Source: Brachionus plicatilis (Eukaryota > Rotifera > Eurotatoria > Ploima > Brachionidae). From it: 64,000 nt of DNA. Below are positions 32,673-42,849 of the stretch, in pieces. The notes below the pieces were generated by a model. It had not been told where the DNA came from and did no database searches. It saw nothing but the letters and a program-made list of their open reading frames with translations. The stretch's first letter is position 1. Every line of letters starts with the position of its first letter. A program made the position numbers and the translations under genes. The stretch spans positions 186,001-250,000 of the forward strand of contig QEOQ01000493.1 in assembly GCA_010279815.1 (NCBI GenBank), in the 5' to 3' direction.

Positions 32673-35276
32673 ATGGAAGAAAATTGGGAAAAAGATCTTG
32701 AATCTGAGACTTCTATCTCGTTCAAGCCAAAAGAAGAAAATTTTCAGTTTGGAGAAAAAAAAACTGAAGACTTACCCAAGCGTCCTACTGGTAGAGGCCG
32801 TCCTAACTTTAACAAACCCATTGAATTAAAAAAACCAGGACAATTGGACCTAAACAACAACGTAGAAAATGAGAAGCAAACATTTGGTTTTGGCAAAGCA
32901 GAAAGTACTGAATTGAATGTACAAAAACTGAGTGCCGATGATGGCGAACAAAAGAGCTTTGGTTCTGTTCGTCGTACCGAAGAAAGTGAAGAAAATTGGA
33001 ATGAATTCAATAAAAATGATGAAAACTCGGAACCTAATGAACGTAAAGGATTCAGTAGTTTTAAAAGAAACAATGAGTCTGAAAATGGAGAAAGAAAACC
33101 ATTCCAAAAATTCGACAATGATAGAAATTTCAGTCGAAGAAACCAAGAAAATGGTGATGGAGAAAATCGCGGTTTTAAATTTGGAAATAGAAATGAAAAT
33201 GGTGATGGTGAAAGAAGAAGTTTTAATAAAGGCTTTGGAAACCGAGACGGAAATGAAAATGGTGATGGAGAACGAAGAAGCTTTAATAAAAGTTTTGGAA
33301 ACCGGGATAGAAATGAAAATGGTGATGGTGAAAGAAGAAGTTTTAATAAAGGCTTTGGAAACCGGGATAGAAATGAAAATGGTGATGGTGAAAGAAGAAG
33401 TTTTAATAAAGGCTTTGGAAACCGAGACGGAAATGAAAATGGTGATGGAGAACGAAGAAGTTTTAATAAAGGTTTTGGAAACCGAGATGGAAATGAAAAT
33501 GGTGATGGTGAAAGAAGAAGTTTTAATAAAGGCTTTGGAAACAGGGATAGAAATGAAAATGGTGATGGAGAGAGAAGAAGCTTTAATAAAGGTTTTGGAA
33601 ACCGGGATGGAAATGAAAATGGTGATGGAGAGAGAAGAAGCTTTAATAAAGGTTTTGGAAACCGGGATAGAAATGAAAATGGCGATGGAGAGAGAAGAAG
33701 CTTTAATAAAGGTTTTGGAAACCGGGATGAAAATGAAAATGGTGAAAGGGGTCAATTCAGAAAACGAGACGATCAAAATGGAGGTTTTGGAAATGATGCC
33801 AATAAAGGCGAAAATGAACCAGCTAAAAAAGAAAAATATATACCTACTGATGTCGAGGAAACTGAGGAGACCCTGTTCACTACTGTCGCTGCCGGTGTTA
33901 ATTTCAATAAACAGATAGAAATAAAAGCTGAATTATCTGGTAATGGCAGTGAAGAAATAAAACCAATAATGTCATTTGATGAGGCTAAATTTTCTGAATT
34001 ATTACTTGAAAACATAAACAAAACTAAGTACAAGATACCAACTGCAGTGCAAAAATATTCCATTCCAATTATTCTCCAAAGACGAGACTTGATGGCGTGC
34101 GCCCAGACTGGTTCTGGCAAAACAGCTGCCTTCGTTCTGCCAATATTGAAAAACATTCTGGAAGATGGAATCGAGTCGAGTCAATTGAGCGGCATACAAC
34201 AACCACAAGCTTTAATTCTGTCTCCAACACGTGAATTGGCCCTGCAAATTCTTCATGAATGCAAAAAGTTCAGTCATGGCTCAATAATTCAGACTCAAAT
34301 TTTATACGGTGGTGTTTTCTTTGGCTATCAAATGGGCAATGTGGAAAAAGGCTGCAATATTCTGGTGGCCACGCCGGGCCGTCTTTTGCATGTCATAGAA
34401 AGCAACAAAATAAGCTTGGAAAAAGTTAAGTATTTTGTGCTTGACGAAGCGGACCGCATGCTGGACATGGGCTTCGAAAAAGCGGTGAGAGATATTCTAG
34501 AAAAAGGCAAAGTAAAAGAGAAAAGTAACCGATGCACGTTCATGTTTTCGGCCACTTTTCCCGACGAAATCCAAAGATTGGCACAGGACTTTTTGAATGA
34601 CTACTTGTTTTTGGCAGTGGGTCAAGTTGGTGGAGCCAATACAGATGTTGAACAATCTGTGTACAAAGTGACCAAATTTGAAAAAAGAGATAAGTGCATT
34701 GAAATTTTAGATCAAATCGGAAATGAAAGAACCATGATTTTTGTCGAGCACAAAAAAGAAGCGGATGTTAACGCGTTTTTCCTCATTCAGAAAGGCTATC
34801 CGGCCACTTCCATTCACGGTGACCGGCTCCAGTCTCAAAGAGAGTCTGCTCTAAGAGAATTTAAAAATGGCTCGAAAAATATTCTAGTTTGCACAGCAGT
34901 AGCAGCCCGTGGCTTAGATATAGAAAAAGTTAATCATGTTATCAATTTTGATATGCCATCTACAATAGATGAATATGTGCACAGAATTGGTAGGACTGGT
35001 AGATGCGGCAACTTGGGAAAGTCGATCAGTTTTTTCGATCCTGAAAATGAGAATGATCAAAAGCTGGCCAGACCGTTGGTGCGCATTTTGTCACAGGCCG
35101 GACAGGATGTTCCCGAATGGCTTAGTTCATTTAGTGAATGCTCGGTGGGAAATTCTGCCAGTACAAATGCACGCGCCACTGATCTGAGAAGTAAATTTGA
35201 TCGAATGTCAGTCGAATCTAAACCAAGTGCTTTTTCGGCCCCTTCTGCTCCAGCAGAAGAGGAATCATGGGATTAA
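32673..35276 (+). CDS. vasa: Vasa (DDX4) DEAD-box RNA helicase
   Basis: A single exon, 867 residues. Vasa is the germline ATP-dependent RNA helicase of nuage/germ granules. All motifs are in order: Q-motif region YKIPTAVQKYSIPI, motif I AQTGSGKTAAF (about 477), Ia PTRELALQI, GG, TPGR, II VLDEADRMLDMGFE (about 589), III SAT, IV MIFVEHKKEAD, V ARGLDIEKV, VI HRIGRTGRCG (about 769). Vasa rather than PL10/DDX3 is indicated by VGQVGGANTDVEQ, the motif III context and the C-terminal acidic end with Trp (EEESWD). The N-terminal region is disordered and holds nine 20-residue repeats (residues about 170-350, GDGERRSFNKGFGNRD), taking the place of RGG/zinc-knuckle repeats; no CCHC knuckle is seen. It is an intronless gene, unusual for vasa. 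Confidence 0.93.
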   Translation: MEENWEKDLESETSISFKPKEENFQFGEKKTEDLPKRPTGRGRPNFNKPIELKKPGQLDLNNNVENEKQTFGFGKAESTELNVQKLSADDGEQKSFGSVRRTEESEENWNEFNKNDENSEPNERKGFSSFKRNNESENGERKPFQKFDNDRNFSRRNQENGDGENRGFKFGNRNENGDGERRSFNKGFGNRDGNENGDGERRSFNKSFGNRDRNENGDGERRSFNKGFGNRDRNENGDGERRSFNKGFGNRDGNENGDGERRSFNKGFGNRDGNENGDGERRSFNKGFGNRDRNENGDGERRSFNKGFGNRDGNENGDGERRSFNKGFGNRDRNENGDGERRSFNKGFGNRDENENGERGQFRKRDDQNGGFGNDANKGENEPAKKEKYIPTDVEETEETLFTTVAAGVNFNKQIEIKAELSGNGSEEIKPIMSFDEAKFSELLLENINKTKYKIPTAVQKYSIPIILQRRDLMACAQTGSGKTAAFVLPILKNILEDGIESSQLSGIQQPQALILSPTRELALQILHECKKFSHGSIIQTQILYGGVFFGYQMGNVEKGCNILVATPGRLLHVIESNKISLEKVKYFVLDEADRMLDMGFEKAVRDILEKGKVKEKSNRCTFMFSATFPDEIQRLAQDFLNDYLFLAVGQVGGANTDVEQSVYKVTKFEKRDKCIEILDQIGNERTMIFVEHKKEADVNAFFLIQKGYPATSIHGDRLQSQRESALREFKNGSKNILVCTAVAARGLDIEKVNHVINFDMPSTIDEYVHRIGRTGRCGNLGKSISFFDPENENDQKLARPLVRILSQAGQDVPEWLSSFSECSVGNSASTNARATDLRSKFDRMSVESKPSAFSAPSAPAEEESWD
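33181..33735 (+). repeat. 60-bp coding minisatellite in vasa (nine units)
   Basis: Nine near-identical 60-bp units follow one another exactly in register, from 33181 to 33720, then decay in the tenth. Units differ at a few positions (GGTGATGGTGAAAG or GGTGATGGAGAGAG, ACCGGGATAG or ACCGAGACGG), and neighbouring units share variants, as expected from recent unequal exchange or slippage. Each unit encodes 20 residues, so changes in copy number keep the reading frame. Confidence 0.95.
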
Positions 35277-35759
35277 ATTGTGGTTGATTTAAGATTCGAT
35301 CATGTTTATAATCAATTTTGTAACTAATACTATTTGTAATTTAAACATTTGTTGTTGATTTTTTTTCCAAAAAAATTTTTGTAAAATTACCGGCAAAAAT
35401 TTTCATTCCTTTTTTTTTTGTTAAAATTTATATTCTTCTTTTTCATGAAAAACTTTGAAAGTTTAATTTAAATAAATGTTTGCTAATTTAAAATAAATTT
35501 CATAAAAAAATTCTAAATTTTAATTTAAAATTTCAGCTCAAAGTTTATGAAAATGATTTGAATATATTTAATGTTTTATTTTTTATCTCAAACTTGGATT
35601 TTAAATACACTTATTTGTGATTTTTCAAGGTAAAAAATGAAATCTTTTGATGCTGTGGATTTGATTTGCAACATTACTTTATCAAAGTTAATGTTCCAAA
35701 AATTTAAGTGCTGATTTGATACTAAAATTTTTGAAAATTTAATTTGTATGAAAAGGTTA

Positions 35760-35950
35760 ATTTACGAAAAATTACGAAAATTTCGATTATTTTACGAAAA
35801 TGATGTAAACTTTTAGTAAATTAAACAAATTAAAAAATTTGAAAAAAAAAATTAAGCATCATAAGCAATATTGCGTAAATTTACCTAAAAAGTGAACTTG
35901 GAAACGGTAAAATTCAGAAAAAATTGGAAAATTTAGGTAAAAATGTAAAA
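35760..35950. repeat. TTACG-rich degenerate repeat cluster, second copy
   Basis: Words TTACGAAAAATTACGAAAA and TTGCGTAAATTTACCTAAAA resemble the cluster at 9335-9625 on either strand. No ORF. Confidence 0.35.
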
Positions 35951-36189
35951 AAAAAAAATTCAATCAAATGTTTTTAATTTTTTATTTTGAATAATTGGTT
36001 TAATGATTCAACCAGTCTTAATTTTTTTGAAATACAATCAGAATAATTTTTTAAAAAAATTTATAAAAATATCTTATCATTAAGTTTTTTTTCAAATACA
36101 TTTTTTAAATGATTTATATATTTGTTACATTTTTCAACCGCCAAAATTTTTTGATTTAAAAAAAATTGATATCATCTTCATTTTTTTGA

Positions 36190-36255
36190 TTCCTGTGTTA
36201 GAATACATTTTTTAGTTCGTTCCAAACCATCTCGATCGGGTTTAAATCTTTACTG
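36190..36255 (-). pseudogene. Tc1/mariner transposase fragment (third catalytic residue region)
   Basis: The minus strand reads SKDLNPIEMVWNELKNVF followed by a stop. DLNPIE..W..LK is the conserved region around the last acidic catalytic residue of Tc1/mariner DDE/D transposases. Nothing of the rest is intact nearby. It is a relic, 1.3 kb downstream of the HTH-BEN gene. Confidence 0.7.
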
Positions 36256-37183
36256 GAATAACGTTATTATAAATAGTGAGACACCTAAATAATACCACCG
36301 ATCTTACAAAATTCCAGAAGCACTATTTATTCTCAAAATTTCTGTAATTATTGTGTATGAAAAACTTTTAATAAAAAACAAAAATGTATGATTATGTTAT
36401 CAGAAATTTTGAGAAGATTCCCTAATTTTCAATTACCTTAAATTTTTGAATAGAATAAGTCAAGTTAATTATTAAGAAGTTAATTTTATTGAGAAAGTCA
36501 TGCTTAGTTAAAATTTTCCAATTTCAGATTTTAAAACTAATTTTTTTTTTAATTTTTAATGATTAAACTTTAATGCTCAGTAAAATTTGATTTTTCTTTT
36601 CAAAATAAATTTTAAAGACTTAATATTTGAAGAATTCATAAAATAACTGTCCAAAAATAATTTAAGAAAATTTGCTTGCATATAAAAATATAAAACAATA
36701 TTTTTGGGCTAAAGAAATATAAAATAAATGAAAATTTAGATATTATCAAACTGATAGAAGCGATGATTGTATTTTTTCAGCAAAAAAAAAGCGTTTTTTT
36801 CAAATGTTCTGCGTATTTGAACACGAAAAAAACTGATGGTATTTCTTCTGTGCGAGCAAAATAGTAAAGAAATAGCGGTTACGATGAATTTTTAACAGTA
36901 TTGATCCCTTCCAAAAAAGCATAAGTAATAGACATAAGTTCTTTAATTTTTATTTCTAAGAATGTAAAGATATGAGAATCGAAGCTAAATAAGTATCAAA
37001 CAAAATAAGTTGATTCAGCTTTTAGAAATAATTCGATGCAATTTTCTAATTTTTTTATTCTACTTTTGCAGATTTTGTATTAATTTTACCCAGTAACTAA
37101 CTTATTTGAATTTTTTTTTATTTTTTTTCAATTTTACTTAGAAAACCTCAATTTATAATTATCTCATTTAAAATTTTATCGTT

Positions 37184-37275
37184 AGGCTGAAAAGAAGGAC
37201 TAGATCCATTCTACACAGCCTGAGGGTCTCCCTCAAATTATTTAATTAAATAAATAAATAAATAAATAAATAAGT
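37184..37275 (+). repeat. Retroposon 3' tail with (AAAT)n, copy 1
   Basis: GGCTGAAAAGAAGGACTAGA then CCATTCTACACAGCCTGAGG is followed by a (TAAA)n tail. The same unit with differences occurs at 62203-62300, also ending in a TAAA/AATAA-rich tail. A shared 3' unique sequence plus a simple tail suggests a LINE or SINE family. Confidence 0.5.
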
Positions 37276-37576
37276 ATCAAATTAAATTTGGATTAAAAAA
37301 ATTTAGCACATATTTTGATTTTATATTTATTTTTAATAAAATTTTTAAATTCTATTCAATTTTTACATTTTTTTAAGAGGTTAAAATAAACTTAAGCGAA
37401 AAAAGCAAAAAATATAAAGGAAAATTTCTCAAATACTGCAACAATAAAATAACTAAAAAAAAGTAACATTTTAATTTAAACAAATATATTGGTTTATAAA
37501 AATGCCAAAAAAAAACAAAAAAAGAAAAAAAACAATATACTGCCAAAAACGTACTTCAAAATTAAATTAATCTTAG

Positions 37577-40565
37577 TCATAAATTACTAGAATTTAAATT
37601 AAATGTTTCTAAACTGCTCGAAGATCGGTCATTACTATTCGTATTGTGAACATTTTCGCAAAACATTTCTATTTCGGACTCGTCATTAGACTTGTCCAAA
37701 TTTTCACCGTCGAATCCATCAGCCTCCATTAGAATGTCATCTTCGATCGATTTGATCAGTCGAGACTCTTTTATTTCAAAATTTCGAATCACTCGGTTAA
37801 TTGCCTTGCGGCATGACTTCCACACCAGTTCAATACTTTTTTCCGGAAAATACTTCTCGACCAAATGACGGATATAATCGATGCGATCTTCGTCTAATGG
37901 CTGCTTATTTTTCAAATTTTTATGAAATGTTTTGCCGCTCACATTGTGACCGATCAATTCCTCTTTGGTGAATATTTTAAGCAGGACTTTGGTTGAAAAA
38001 ATCATCGGGGAACAACAGCACAAATTCTTTAATTCCAATATTTCAGGCTCGGACAAAATGCTCATTTTGCTAGGCTCATTGTGAACAATAAACTGGTTGT
38101 TACTTTCATCAAATACTATTGAATCAGTATCTAGACCAGAAAAAAATTAAAAAAAATTTTTCTTAACTAATTTTTAGAAATAAAAAAATTAAAAAAAAAA
38201 TTTAACTACCTAATTTGGTTGCTTTGTTAAGATCAATATAAACTTTGTGATCATGTTGAATGAATTCGGGCGGAATATCAGACTCATCAGTGAGTCGGAC
38301 AATTGAAGTTGTCTGGTTCAAATGATTGGCAAGCTTTAAATTCACTTCATTGTCTGGATGAAGCTCGTCCAATTCGTTAGGTGGCAAATCATTGGTAATT
38401 TGGAAAATACTCAAATTTGGTTGTAAATTAATGATAGTTGCTGAAGTGGTTCCACTTACTTGGTCACTGTTCAAATGGGCAATACTGTTACTTTGTTCCG
38501 ACGTAAAGTCGGCCTCATAGTGTATTTCATGTTGAAGTGCTTGCTGTTGCATTTGTTGATGCTGCTCGGACAGAGCTAAATTCTGCTGTAATTCATCGAA
38601 ATTGTTCGGAGGAATACCAACAGCATTGGCAAATTTGATTTCATTGTTTCGAATACTTTTGTTGATGGCAGTGCGGCATGACTTCCAGAGTTCGTCTTTG
38701 CTCTCTGCTTCGAAATAGCTTTCCACTAACCAGCGTATGTAGTTGATGCGCTTTTCATCTAGAGCTTTTTTGTTTTTTATGTATTTGTTAAATGTTTTGC
38801 CGCTCACATTATGACCAATAAGTTCGTCCAACTTGAATATCTTGTACAATATTTTGGTGGCGAAAACCATTGGTGACGAAGAAATATTCTTGGTGAGTAG
38901 AACTTCGGACTCTGGTATCAAATTTAGATTTGCATCTGGAGGAAGCTCTTAAAAAATTAAAATTTTAGATTATTAAATTTTATGCTGCATGGTCAACAGC
39001 TTTTGGCAATGAAAACGATGAAAGAATTTTTCTCGAAAGATAGTTAAAATTGGTATTGTGAATTTCAAATACAAATTGAACAAAAATTCTTCATTCTTTG
39101 ATAAATTAAAATTAAAGTTGATAGAAAATATTTGAAAAAATACTGCAACCTTTTTTCTTTAAAATAAATTTTCTAATGTAAAAAAAGACAAACTATAATG
39201 AATCAATAAAATTTAAATAGATCATTGATTTGATTTGAAAAAATTCAATTTAGGCAAAAAAGGTGCAACAAAGTATCTTACACGTATTTTGCAGTATTTT
39301 TTCTAATAATTTTTACTAACTTTTATTTTAATTTATAAAATAGGCAAGAATTTTTGTTAAATTTGTATTAGAAATTCATAACACCGTCAATATAATACTT
39401 AAAATGAGAAAGATTTTTCTTAAAGATATTTAACTTAACAAAAAAAAAATAAATATTGACAGGATTTGTTAGAATAATCTGGAAAGTAAAAAATAAATAA
39501 AATTATTTTTTTTTATTTCTAGCTAAATTGAAAATAAATTTTTGTTTTTTATTTGAAAAATCTGTTCTAGATGACTCAGCAGTATTAAGCTTGCGAGACA
39601 GAAAAAAAACTTTAATACAAAATCAACTTACTCGGGTAGCCCATGCTTTGAATTAGTTTAAATGTAAAGAAATTTTTCACATTATTTTATGTGAAAATTT
39701 TTTGCTACTTTTTTAAAGGTATGATTTAATCTTGGTTTCCCAAGTAAGTATGGTCAAAAGAAGCTCCTGGTGAAATTAACGAATACTTTTCTGACCATTA
39801 TATTACTTGAATTAATTTAAAAAAGTTAATTCTTATAAATTAATTTTGATGCATTTTATCTTAAAATTTATCTATTTTGAAAAATTTTAATTTAAAAAAA
39901 ATTTAAAGAAATTAAATTTTTTTTTATTTAAATGTGCAAGAATAATTTTGTGGATGGATAGACCCGAAAATTGGAAAGAAAAGAATGATAGAAAAAAATA
40001 AACCTGGAAATATGCTTGTGTGTTCTTTTTGCATGGGCTCGAGTTTAATTGTTTGATTAGAATCTGATTGATCATCAGAACACAACGAGGTGCTCGAAGC
40101 TGAATTTTTGCCTAAGTCATTTTTTCTCTTTCCCATCTTTCGTTTCTTATCATTACCATTTATTTGACGCTCAAGAGCTGCAGCTTTTTTGGCCTCGTTC
40201 GAGTTTGGATTGAGCTTGTTCCATTCAAAAAGCTTGCTAGCTCTTAGTATGGTATAAGTTGACACATTCAGGTTCAGGTACTCTTTTATCTTGGGTGCAG
40301 TAATGTCCCGGTTAAGTCTGGTTACCTCGCCGATCAAGTTTATTTCTTCGGGGGTGAGTTTTTTGTTGCGTCCGCTTCTAGGCTTATCGTTTATTGACTT
40401 GGTCTCGATGTATTTCTTTAAAAAAGTGCTGATGGATTTACGCGAAACTTTGATGTTGTCCTCTTGGAAGAGAGCGTTGGCAATTTGTTTGATCCGATAG
40501 CTCTTTTGGAATCTTAGATTTAGTATCCGATTTTTGGCGAATGTTGACAGTCGACCCATTCTCAC
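37577..40565 (-). CDS. Tc1-type helix-turn-helix protein with two BEN domains
   Basis: Three exons, 40004-40565, 38210-38947 and 37577-38130, all joined in phase 1, give 617 residues. Residues about 5-130 resemble the bipartite paired-like DNA-binding region of Tc1/mariner transposases: a first HTH (KNRILNLRFQKSYRIKQIAN), a basic hook (DKPRSGRNKKLTPEE, like the GRPR hook), then a second HTH (ITAPKIKEYLNLNVSTYTIL). No DDE catalytic domain follows. BEN1 is at about 205-285 (ELIGHNVSGKTFNKYIKN, ALDEKRINYIRWLVESYF) and BEN2 at about 463-545 (ELIGHNVSGKTFHKNLKN, PLDEDRIDYIRHLVEKYF); the two are clearly duplicates. A Gln/His-rich segment sits between them, with acidic or Ser-rich linkers. BEN domains bind DNA and recruit repressors, so a nuclear transcription or chromatin factor is inferred. 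The first intron (1056 nt) is far longer than others here, so the HTH exon being the same gene is likely but not proven. Confidence 0.75.
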
Positions 40566-41408
40566 AAAACTGAGTTAAAATTCAGCCAAATTTTTCACTT
40601 ATTAACCTAGTCATATTTTAAATTTTAAAATTTTTAATTTTGATTTAATTATTAAATAGTTGAGAAGAAAAATGCAAATATTGAGTTGCATTTTGTTTGC
40701 GATCAGCGAAAATCTTTTTATAAACTTTTATTTGCCAAAGTAAGAAAAAAGCAAAGAGAAAGAGAAGATTGATTTTTTCGCTAAGCTGAGCTATTTAGGA
40801 AAATTTCTAGAAAGCAAAATTAAAAACTCAATCAGCAAAATGGAAAAAAAAGAACCACGATTATATGAACATTTGATGCATCGTTCGTGGTTTCATACTA
40901 GATCTTATAGTCTCTTACATATGCCCAGAAATATTTCGTATTTTAAAATAAAGCTTTGTTAAATATGCATTTAAAATAAAGCTATGAAAATTATGATAAA
41001 AGATGATAAAGACGTTTTCTTGATCTGGAGGGTGTATTTTATGCATAAGATAGGAGGACGTATTCAAGTGTGCTCGAGAGGCACCTTTGAAATCGAATTT
41101 CTAAACGCGACATAATTGCAATGATATTAGCAATTTGAGTGAGCATGATGCCGATGTGTTCATTTGCATTTTTTGCATTCATGTATTCAATTTTTGATTG
41201 CAAATTTCAACAAAATTTTTAAATCTCTTATCGAATTAGTCTTAAAAATTTTGCAAAATTTAAATTTATAATTTTTTATGTCGACATAAATTTTGAGTTT
41301 AGATATTTACTTGGATAAATTTAGATTAATTTCTTCAATATTTTAATTTTTTTTGCTCGTTTAATTTAAGATTTTAATGGATATTTTTTTCGATTTTTTT
41401 CTTTTTTT
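40566..41408. other. 5' flank of the HTH-BEN gene, AT-rich
   Basis: No further gene seen; the promoter of the HTH-BEN gene should lie here. A GC-richer island at about 41030-41100 (AGGAGGACGTATTCAAGTGT) has no recognisable identity. Confidence 0.45.
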
Positions 41409-42068
41409 TACATTTTTAAATAAAGCTTTAAGTAGTAAAAAGCCCAAAAAAGAACTGTTTTTTTATAAAAACAACACCAGGATAAAATTCAAAATATCTC
41501 TTTTTATAAAATAAAATCGTTTGACAGTTTTTAAGATTTTATTTTTTAAAAATTGAATCTTTAATGTGCTTTTTTATATTTTGTCGAAATTTTGGAAACA
41601 AATTTTAAGAGAATTATACAACAGATTTTCTTGAATTTTTAACAAAATAAAGTTCGATATGTGTTTATTATTATGTTCAATTTTGTTTTTGATTTTTAAG
41701 AAATAAAATAAAGTTTAAATAAATGAATTTGATCACTTATTTTGAGCATTAAAGACTTTTTTTTTAATTTGCAACACCAATCTTTGTTTATTTTTTAAAA
41801 AATGTTTCTATTTTATATTTTGTTTGATAATTTAAAGGAAACAGTTTGGTGTAATGGTTTAAATTAAAGAACTTGAATTCTTAATATAAAAAATATAAAA
41901 AAGTGCTTTAAAGATATTTCAATTTTTTTATAAAAGATAACCTGAAAAACTATCAAATGATTTAATTTTATAAAAAGAGATATTTTAAATTTTATCCTAA
42001 TGTTGTTTTTTTAATAAAATCAGTTATTTTTAGGGCTTTTTTTACTTAAAGTTTTATTGAAAAATGTA
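41409..42068. repeat. DNA element with long (about 175 bp) inverted repeats
   Basis: Left arm about 41409-41583 and right arm about 41886-42068 are diverged reverse complements. Matching blocks in order: ACATTTTT-AATAAA-CTTTAAGTA, AAAGCCC, AACAACA--AGGATAAAATT, AAAATATCTCTTTTTATAAA, TTTGA-AGTTTTT and CACTTTTTTATATTTT. The unique centre of about 300 bp has no ORF, so it is non-autonomous. It ends about 100 bp before the assembly gap. Confidence 0.6.
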
Positions 42069-42174
42069 GAAAAAAAATCTTGCCATATAAAAAATAGAAT
42101 TTATCCTAAAATCCGGTCCCGGACATGGACTTTTTTTCAATAGGGACTCAAACGTCTGTACAATAAAATTTGAT

Positions 42175-42227
42175 NNNNNNNNNNNNNNNNNNNNNNNNNN
42201 NNNNNNNNNNNNNNNNNNNNNNNNNNN
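42175..42227. other. Assembly gap (53 N)
   Basis: A run of N. Sequence here is unknown; the flanks are T-rich and A/T-rich, and a repeat lies on the left. Confidence 1.
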
Positions 42228-42849
42228 TTTTTTTTTTACTTTCATCACCCAAGTGGTGTTTTTTTGAAATAAATAATAATTATTTTAAACTTTCACTAAA
42301 ATTAGCGCTTAATTAAAAAATAATGCAATTATTTTTTTATTTTTTATTTATTTTTTTATTGAGTCAATATAAAAATTGAAAAAAAGAATGAACGCTTGAA
42401 AGACTTTTGATATTTTATGCAAATTTATAGAGCCATCATCATCACTTTTGTTTGTATCTAAGAGTTAAAATTAGCATCACATATCGGACCTTCTTTTGAC
42501 TAAAATATCCATTCTCTTTATAAACAGAAACAGAGATTATTTTATGTGAAGATTATTAATCTTTTTAAATGCTTGCAGGGTAACTGGTCACAAAAACGAT
42601 GATATAGGCATACAATTACTTTTAATCTTAATTTTTATTCAATATAAAATTTTTAATGAATTTACAAATTTAAATATCTGAATGATTCTTTCAAATCTTT
42701 AGAAACTAGAAAAAATTGATTGAAAAATATGTCCATTTCATTTTATTTATTTTTAAAATTATTTAGAAAATTAATTTTGATTATGAATTTTGAAATTTTT
42801 ATACAAAAATCTGTACATCTAGCTTTTTCGGATGTGTGCACAATGACTT
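42228..42849. other. AT-rich stretch without a recognised gene
   Basis: No exon seen, although upstream parts of the MULE-type remnant that follows would be expected here. Confidence 0.4.

Larger units (their letters stand above)
35277..37576. other. Intergenic stretch with repeat debris
   Basis: Vasa 3' flank to the HTH-BEN gene 3' end. It contains a TTACG-type repeat cluster (35760-35950), a Tc1/mariner fragment (36190-36255) and a retroposon-like tail (37184-37275), listed separately. Confidence 0.5.

Noticed and set aside
32850..33776. Long minus-strand open frame (about 300 codons) rich in Ile/Ser/Thr/Phe across the vasa repeats
   Set aside because: It is the mirror of a 60-bp repeat that happens to lack stops in this frame; the plus strand encodes a clear vasa helicase.
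32932..33918. Second plus-strand open frame across the vasa repeats (about 328 codons, Met/Lys/Glu-rich)
   Set aside because: Same cause: stop-free alternative frame of the repeat, low complexity, no domain.
37244..37275. Simple (TAAA)n microsatellite as an independent feature
   Set aside because: It is the tail of the retroposon-like repeat at 37184 and recurs with its partner at 62203.
39632..39645. Possible 14-nt micro-exon with good splice sites (donor GTAAGT) in the long intron of the HTH-BEN gene
   Set aside because: 14 nt would shift the frame; skipping it joins the flanking exons in phase 1 with a sensible reading frame.
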